NCBI GenBank assembly: GCA_963693085.1
Contig: OY856411.1
Span: forward strand, 112,349,267 to 112,413,266
Length of the DNA stretch: 64,000 nucleotides
From: Alisma plantago-aquatica
Lineage: Eukaryota > Streptophyta > Magnoliopsida > Alismatales > Alismataceae
Direction of reading: 5' to 3'
This document shows, in pieces, positions 58,414 to 64,000 of this stretch. The notes beneath the pieces are model-generated. The model did not search any database. It was not told the DNA's origin and was given only the letters and a program-made list of their open reading frames with translations. A program made the translations under genes and the position numbers. Position 1 is the first letter of the stretch. Every line of letters starts with the position of its first letter.

Positions 58414-58633
58414 AATTGGTCAAGTTTCTATATGGGTAACTCGACCGATAGAGTAAAAGATAAAGCTGATATTTAGACCATCGGTCGAGTTTGTCCTGGG
58501 AAAATTCAACCGACCAATGAAAATCAAATTGGTCAGGTACTCCATCGGTCGAGTTCTGTTTTACACTGATCAAAAGTCATTTTCAAGATTCAATCAGGAT
58601 CGGTCGAGTTTGCAACTCGCAGAACTCGACCGC
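58414..58633 (-). repeat. Palindromic CGGTCGAGTT cluster in Sire-3 U3
   Basis: The best copy is CGGTCGAGTT (58601-58610)/AACTCGACCG (58623-58632), a perfect 10-base inverted repeat. Weaker pairs are at 58414-58448 and 58479-58516, with single arms between. The motif lies upstream of the TATA box. Palindromic U3 motifs of other sequence are known in grass Sireviruses, so a cis-regulatory role is plausible but inferred. Confidence 0.75.
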
Positions 58634-58992
58634 TGAGCAGCCTGATATGAATTTTGGAAAATGGCTTTTGAGTACTTAAACAATCGATCTAAGTGCTCCT
58701 AATTTTTTCTAAGCTTTATTACAAGTTATACAATCATTACAAGTGATTACAACATGATTCTAATGGATTTACATCATATTACAGAAACTTGCACTTGTAT
58801 TAACTTTGACTTGTCTTTTCTCCAAGTTGAGATACGCAAGTTAGGGCATTTAGAGTGTGTCTATACTTAATATGAAATCACTCAGGTAGGGACATTAGAC
58901 ACCAATATGTGGAATGGTTAGTCATCATCAAAACACAGGTTTAGTCAATTTAGACGTGAGTCAACATTGACCTAATTGACCTTGAGTCAACA

Positions 58993-59007
58993 TTCTCCTC
59001 CTTTTTG
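58993..59007 (-). other. Sire-3 polypurine tract
   Basis: The minus strand CAAAAAGGAGGAGAA abuts the LTR start TGTTGAC. Confidence 0.88.
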
Positions 59008-59100
59008 AAGATGACAAACCATTCCATAAATGTATTGAAAGTTTTTAAGTAAAATCATACCTTCGGAGAAACCTAGGGGTTTCAATAGGATTGAGCTCAT

Positions 59101-59345
59101 ATGCTCCCTCTCAATTGATGCACATGGAGTTCTCATACTCCCCCTCAATTGATGCTATTTCCCCTGCATGGTTAGCTTTCATAACATTTATAGAATACTA
59201 TGTATTCTACTCATATATGTTCTACACATATATGTCTTCTCCCATTTATCTTCTCCCCTTTACATGGACATACTTCTCCTCTTCATGTAAGACATGCCTT
59301 CTCCCTCTTTTGTCAAAAGAAGACATACCTTTCTCCCCCTTTGTC
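59101..59345 (-). other. Multiple polypurine tracts upstream of Sire-3 3' LTR
   Basis: About eight purine tracts of the form AAAGGGGGAGAA, AGAGGGAGAA, GAGGAGAA and GAGGGGGAG (minus strand) are spaced 15-40 bases apart, clearest at 59331-59345, 59299-59311, 59271-59285, 59251-59262 and 59235-59246. Several are preceded by TTTTGACAAA or GACAAA. Repeated polypurine tracts near the 3' LTR are a hallmark of Sireviruses. Confidence 0.75.
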
Positions 59346-60911
59346 ATTTCAAAAAGTGGGGGTATGAAGAAATAAGAAACACCACTTGTTAAGAGAAAGG
59401 AGATAACAAAAAGTTATATAACGAGAGTAGAAGAGCACAGATAGGGGCTTGTCCAAGAATAGAAAGAAAAGCAAGTTAAAGCATATACTTGAACAACCCA
59501 AAATGCAAGATGAAGTGCTGCAGAAAAACAATAAAACACAATTTTAACCCTCTAAATGACAGAATTTTCCCAAAAAGTATCAGAGCTCATGGAAAAGCAA
59601 TGAGTCTTGCTTAGAAGGTCATTTCTGCATGAAAAACACTACCGCTGCAGCAAAAACTGAAACTGAAGTAAAATCTGCATAAAAACCAAAAATACTCCAA
59701 TTTCTACATATAATGTAGATCTATGTACCCTGCATCACAATGTTATGCAAGCAACTCAAGATAGTAGATATGCAATTCAAGGAACAAGCTTGAGCATGTA
59801 TGAGACAAGATACAAGCATAGCATATAGATGAGCAAAGATACCAATTATAAACAAGGTTAAAACTACATGTATATGAACTACTAGTAGATGTTATCACAA
59901 GTTATGATTACTAGTAGGATCTAGGTCATAGCAAGAGATGCCAAAAGATACACAAGATAAGGCAAGCTATGAGTAAATGTAGAGATATATCCAAACAAAA
60001 AGATATGCAATTTTCGAAGTAAGGATATAACTCACATACAAATATGCATCATTACCAAAGGATGATTACCACTAAGAACCTCAAGGTTGTATCAAAACAA
60101 GATATACACCTAGATAGATGTAGCAAGTTAGAGTACAACGGAAGCAATTTTAGACACAACCAAGAGATCCAAAGAGATCATCATCACAACCTGCAAAATA
60201 ACTCAAAGCAGGTAATTGCAAGATATAGATATACCAATTTAGAGAAATTAGAAAGATAGAATTGTAAGCAAGATAGGAAATTTAAATCACGACAATTTGC
60301 ATATATAAAGGTACCAAAGGAGTGCCAAAGAATAAGGCTATTGGTTGAGAAAATCTAGTTGAGAGGGAAATTCTCATTCAATAAGACAACTGTGTATTCT
60401 GTGCACAATGTTATCGATCGAGTTCTATGTATTGACAACTCGACCGATGACAGCTGCTGGCAACACCCATTGGTGCCTATCGGTCAAGTTTCAAATAGGA
60501 CAAACTCGACCGACAGAGCTGCTGTCAAAAGGCACATATATTTCATAAAAACATATTTAGAGGCATGCTGAAAATACAAACCATATCCAAACATATCTAA
60601 GTAAGTTAGTAATGCACTATAGAAGCATTAGAAATAGTTTTTGAGCAAGATGTGAAGAGAAACACAAAATACCACTTTTGACTCAAAAACCACATGCATA
60701 GTGCAAACTAACTTGACAAAAACAAGTTAGAAAAGGTTATAAGCAAGAAAAATTTTACCTTTGTTCTTACCATTCCTTTTTCCATTTGTTGTCACCCTCT
60801 ACACATCTCACCTTTCTTCTTTCATGTGGATTGACAAGTCAATTTGCAATTCAATAGCTCAAGTCAATCAATTTGCAAGTACCTACAAGAAGAAAAATGA
60901 AATGGTCCCCA
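59346..60911 (-). other. Sire-3 3' non-coding region
   Basis: It is A-rich on the plus strand with no pol domain in any frame. Two CGGTCGAGTT-type inverted repeats lie at 60412-60447 and 60478-60513. The right edge joins gag at the TTCTTGTAGG sequence where pol begins in Sire-1. Confidence 0.75.
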
Positions 60912-60912
60912 A

Positions 60913-62875
60913 TCATGTTTTTGGGTCCAGAGGGGTTAGCTTAGCAACCCAAGTCCTATTTCTCTTGGGTGCTTTCCTATAAGGACAACAAGTAGAATAA
61001 TGACCAATTTCATTGCAATAGTTGCATGTGCCCATAGTCTTGGAACTAGAGGATTCTCCATGGAATATTGGAGGTCCTTTACCTTTGTTGTTCCTTTGAC
61101 TATCATCATACCCCAAACCATGCCTACGAATTTGTTTGGTAGTATGATGTAGGATATCATTAAGGATCTTCTTACCAACTAAGAATCTTTGCAAAGAAGA
61201 TCTCAAACCATCATTATCATGCATAAGAGAAGTAATAGTAGAAGACAAATGATTGACATTATATCTAGCATGCAAAAGAACATTTTCTAAGCAAAGAGCT
61301 TTAGTTAAATAAGAATCTCTATCAATATGAAGAGAAGCAACATCATTCTCTCTACTAGTAGGACTTGAACAAGATTCAAGCCCATTTATATTAGCAAGCA
61401 AGGAGGCATTTTTTGTTTCAAGCAAATCAATCTTAGAAAGATAAACACCATTTTCATATTCTAATCCTTGCAAAGAAAAATCTTTGTCCTTGTTTTCTGA
61501 TTTAAGAATATCAATATAATGCATGAGAGAATCAACAATTAAAGTATGCTCTTCATTATAACTAGGCATGAGAGGTTGAGCTTCTAGAAATCTAATCTTA
61601 TCAAGCAAACTAGCATTTTCAAGTTTAAGAGAATCTACTTAACTAAGACAATCATTTTTATCATCAAGCAAGCAAGAATTAGCATGTTCAAGATCATCTA
61701 ATTCTACATGCATATTATCAACAATTCTAGAAAGATTTTTCTTTTTCCTTTACTAAGAGTTAAGAGAGGCACAAGTATCATGAATAATAGCAATCAAAGA
61801 TTCTTTATCTAAAGAGTTTAGATTTACCTCACTTGAGTCCTTACTTGTTGATGCCATAAGAGCAAAATGGAATTCTCCTTCATCACTAGAGCTTGAGCTT
61901 CATCCTTCACTTGAATCTTCACTTGAGCTTGAGTTGGAGGAGCCACTTGAGCTTGAGTTGGAGGAGTCACTTGAGCTTGAGTGTCATTTCTCCTTCTTCT
62001 TGTACTTCTCTTCTCTTCTCTTGTGAAGATGGGTCTTTTTTCCTTGTGGGAAATCTTCCTTGTAGTGACCCTTCTTTCCACATTGAAGCACCGAATGGAG
62101 GAGGACTGGCCTTTATAGAGTTTACCCTTAGAGTACATGGCATCTTCTTCAACTTAAGAGGATAGAGAGGCTTGATCAACAATAGCCTTGATTTGAGCTT
62201 TGATTTCAGCCTTCTTCATTCTCTTGAGTTCTTTATCTTCTTGTCTTTCTACTTCCTCCTCTTGTCAAGTGTGTCTTCATGTGCTTGTGGATTTCAAATG
62301 AGCTCTTCAATAGGGACATCCTTAAGAGACCTTGCTTCTTTAATGGAAGTCACCTTGGGTTCTCACCTCTTGGGAAGAGTTCTAAGGATCTTTGAGTTGA
62401 TCTCTCCTCTAGACATAGGATGACCTAGAACCGCAAGACCATTCACAATGGTGTTGAGCCTTGAGTACATGTTGGCTATCCTTTCCTCCTTTCCCATCTT
62501 GAAGTTCTCAAGAAGCCCTTTGAGCATGTAGACTTTGCTTTCCTTCACTTGATCTGTCCCCTCATAAGTGATGCATAGCTTTCTCCATACCTCATAGGTT
62601 GTTTCACATGAAGAAATCCAGTTGAACTCAGTGGAGGTCATGGAGGCATAAAGGATGTACATGGCTCTAGCATTCAAGGTATCTTTCTTCAAGGTAGCAT
62701 CATCCCATTCTTCAATATTTGTCTTTGGAATCATGTATGGGCTGCTCACCATTTGCCACATCTCAAGACTTGATCCTTGGATGTAGAATTGAAGCCTTCT
62801 TATCCAATAGAGGAAATTGCTCCCATCAAAGATTGGAAGGCTGATCAAGTATCTCCCTCCTTGGTAGTCACACAT
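60913..62875 (-). pseudogene. Sire-3 gag (interrupted)
   Basis: The start at 62875 lies 37 bases after the PBS. The N-terminal copia gag domain is intact to 62363: FDGSNFLYWIRRLQFYIQG, SSCETTYEVWRKLCITYEG, KMGKEERIANMYSRL. It ends at a TGA where Trp is expected after LPKR. The middle part (62362-61609) carries more stops and frame changes, with an acidic repeat of APPTQAQV type near 61900-62000. The C-terminal part at 60913-61608 is open for 231 codons: a long, probably coiled-coil stretch, then zinc knuckle CNYCNEIGHYSTCC, ending WVAKLTPLDPKT. The long coiled-coil gag fits Sireviruses. Confidence 0.9.
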
Positions 62876-62912
62876 CTTATCCTACTTGTTGAAGTATGCT
62901 TGGAGAAGCCCG

Positions 62913-62924
62913 CTCTGATACCAA
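62913..62924 (-). other. Sire-3 primer binding site
   Basis: GCTCTGATACCA is an exact complement of TGGTATCAGAGC, five bases from the LTR. Confidence 0.93.
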
Positions 62925-62929
62925 TTTTT

Positions 62930-64000
62930 GGATCCTAGATGGGTGATTAGATGCTCTAGAGGGGGGTGAATAGATCTGAATGCACTTAAACAATATTAAT
63001 TAGACCTTCAAGATATATCACAAGATAAGGTTGCTAAATAGGAAATTTGTGTGTAACTAAAACATGCATAGCAAGGGAGAGAGAGACTGAACATACACCA
63101 AGAGACAAGCTATTTAGAGTGCTTCCACACTTCAAACTAGAAGTGAGTCAGTCCACTACCTAGAGAGGTCAACCTCTAGGATTTATTAACTTTGCATCTT
63201 CATTATATTCATTATAAGAGATACAATACATGACCACTAAAGGATTTACCTATCCAATACAAAGATTCTTCAACCTTACCAAGGACTTACCCACTTTGCA
63301 AGGAGTCTTCTGCCTTCTTCCAAGGACTTACCTACTCTTGCACAAGTCTTCAGCCTTCAAGGAATTACCCACTCTTCTTGGATCTTCCGCCTTTGACTTC
63401 ACCTTCACTCGGAGAAGCTTCCACCAAGGACTTATCCACTTGAGCAAGGAGTCTTCTGCCTTCACCAAGTGCTTACCCACTCTTGCTCCAAATCTTCAGC
63501 CTTGATCTTCACCAAGGGATGCCTTCCCTTTTTCTTCTTCACCTCTCTTAGCCAAGAGAGAGAACCTTCATCTTCATGATTGAAATGAGAGATAGGGAGG
63601 TGGTGGAAGTGAGAGCCTCACAAGATATACATGTAGGACTAGCTCTCTTACAGATTTCCTACTCACTCTAACAAATGTAGCAAGTGATCAAGCTTAGAGA
63701 GAGAGGAGGCTGTAGGAAGCACTCAATTATAGAATAGGAACCTCACATAGAGTTTGCATTGAATGCTCAACCTTGGAATGAAACCCAAGGGGTCCTATTT
63801 ATAGCTAGGGATGCCTCTTAGCCTTTGGGAACACTTGAGAATGAAAACTAGCCATTTTGTGGCTTGCAGCGGATATATTTTCACTTGTTGCAACTCCACA
63901 ATGGCTAGAAGCACTTTTCCGTACAATGCAATCAGTCGAGTTTCTATACGGGTAACTCGACCGATAGAGTAAAAGACAAAGCCGATATTCAAACCATCGG
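62930..64000 (-). repeat. Sire-3 5' LTR (cut by window end)
   Basis: It starts TGGATCCTAG and matches 57402-58487. The TATA box is at 63795-63804 and the first CGGTCGAGTT-type hairpin at 63931-63965. The remaining ~500 bases of U3 lie outside the window. Confidence 0.92.
63795..63804 (-). promoter_or_regulatory. TATA box of Sire-3 5' LTR
   Basis: CTATAAATAG on the minus strand is identical to the box in the other LTR. This copy would drive the element's own transcript. Confidence 0.82.

Larger units (their letters stand above)
57402..58992 (-). repeat. Sire-3 3' LTR (complete, 1591 bases)
   Basis: It runs from TGGATCCTAG to GAGTCAACA on the plus strand. From the U3 end downwards on the minus strand it holds the CGGTCGAGTT hairpins (58414-58633), a TATA box (58269-58278), and an R-U5 full of imperfect repeats (57703-57990). 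The match with 62930-64000 is close throughout. Confidence 0.92.
57402..64000 (-). mobile_element. Sire-3: Sirevirus with gag but no pol (runs past window end)
   Basis: The left LTR is complete (57402-58992) and the right LTR begins at 62930 and leaves the window. The internal of 3.94 kb has PBS, gag and a long 3' region with several polypurine tracts, but no protease, integrase, RT or RNase H. The polypurine/LTR junction AAAAAGGAGGAGAA-TGTTGAC and the TTTGTCATCTTC before it are typical of the Sirevirus lineage. A gag-only copia of this layout matches the non-autonomous TR-GAG type. If the LTRs are equal in length the element ends near 64520. Confidence 0.88.

Overview
This window is plant nuclear DNA made almost entirely of nested LTR retrotransposons. 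The signs are plant-type primer binding sites (complements of TGGTATCAGAGC), chromovirus, Sirevirus and Tork/Tnt1-like copia proteins, LTRs of 1.6-4.9 kb, a hAT-type MITE, and AT-rich sequence with no intact host gene. It suggests an angiosperm with a large, repeat-rich genome; the species cannot be told. No CRISPR, rRNA, tRNA, organellar insert or viral insertion was recognised. Element names below are working labels.

Layout. (1) 1-2984: Sire-1, a plus-strand Sirevirus copia relic (gag tail, protease, integrase, RNase H) with the reverse transcriptase deleted. (2) 2985-13520: Gyp-1, a minus-strand Tekay/Del-like chromovirus with LTRs of about 2.6 and 2.77 kb and a recognisable but decayed gag-pol. 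(3) 13521-14390: a Sirevirus LTR fragment, PBS and gag start (Sire-2). (4) 14392-25517: a tandem LTR-internal-LTR-internal-LTR array (LTRs A, B, C, each about 3.15 kb when complete, with non-coding 1.06 kb internals). (5) 25518-~55280: Tork-1, one minus-strand copia relic split by two insertions: LD-1 (25732-32496, TSD CTTCT) in the RT region and LD-2 (33668-53019, TSD ATCTA) in the integrase region. LD-2 itself carries LD-3 (37177-49286, TSD CATAG). LD-1, LD-2 and LD-3 are LARD-like: very long LTRs and short internals without pol. (6) 55300-57401: low-copy-looking sequence with a hAT MITE (55823-56010, TSD ACTATGAT) and one weak candidate transcription unit. (7) 57402-64000: Sire-3, a minus-strand Sirevirus with gag but no pol, cut by the window end.

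Relative timing. Tork-1 is oldest. LD-1 comes next: hand-compared LTR samples differ at roughly 11%. LD-2 and LD-3 are younger, at roughly 6% each, and LD-3 must be later than LD-2 because it sits inside it. Gyp-1 LTR samples also differ at roughly 6%. These are counts over about 250 bases, not full alignments.

The least expected signal is in the leader (R-U5) part of several long LTRs. These carry clusters of short hairpins. In Gyp-1 and LD-2 the loop is conserved while the stems differ in sequence yet still pair. In LD-1 one hairpin shows a compensatory stem change. The Sirevirus LTR shows the opposite pattern, a repeated stem (CGGTCGAGTT/AACTCGACCG) around variable loops. No working gene system is present; every coding region seen is a retrotransposon relic.
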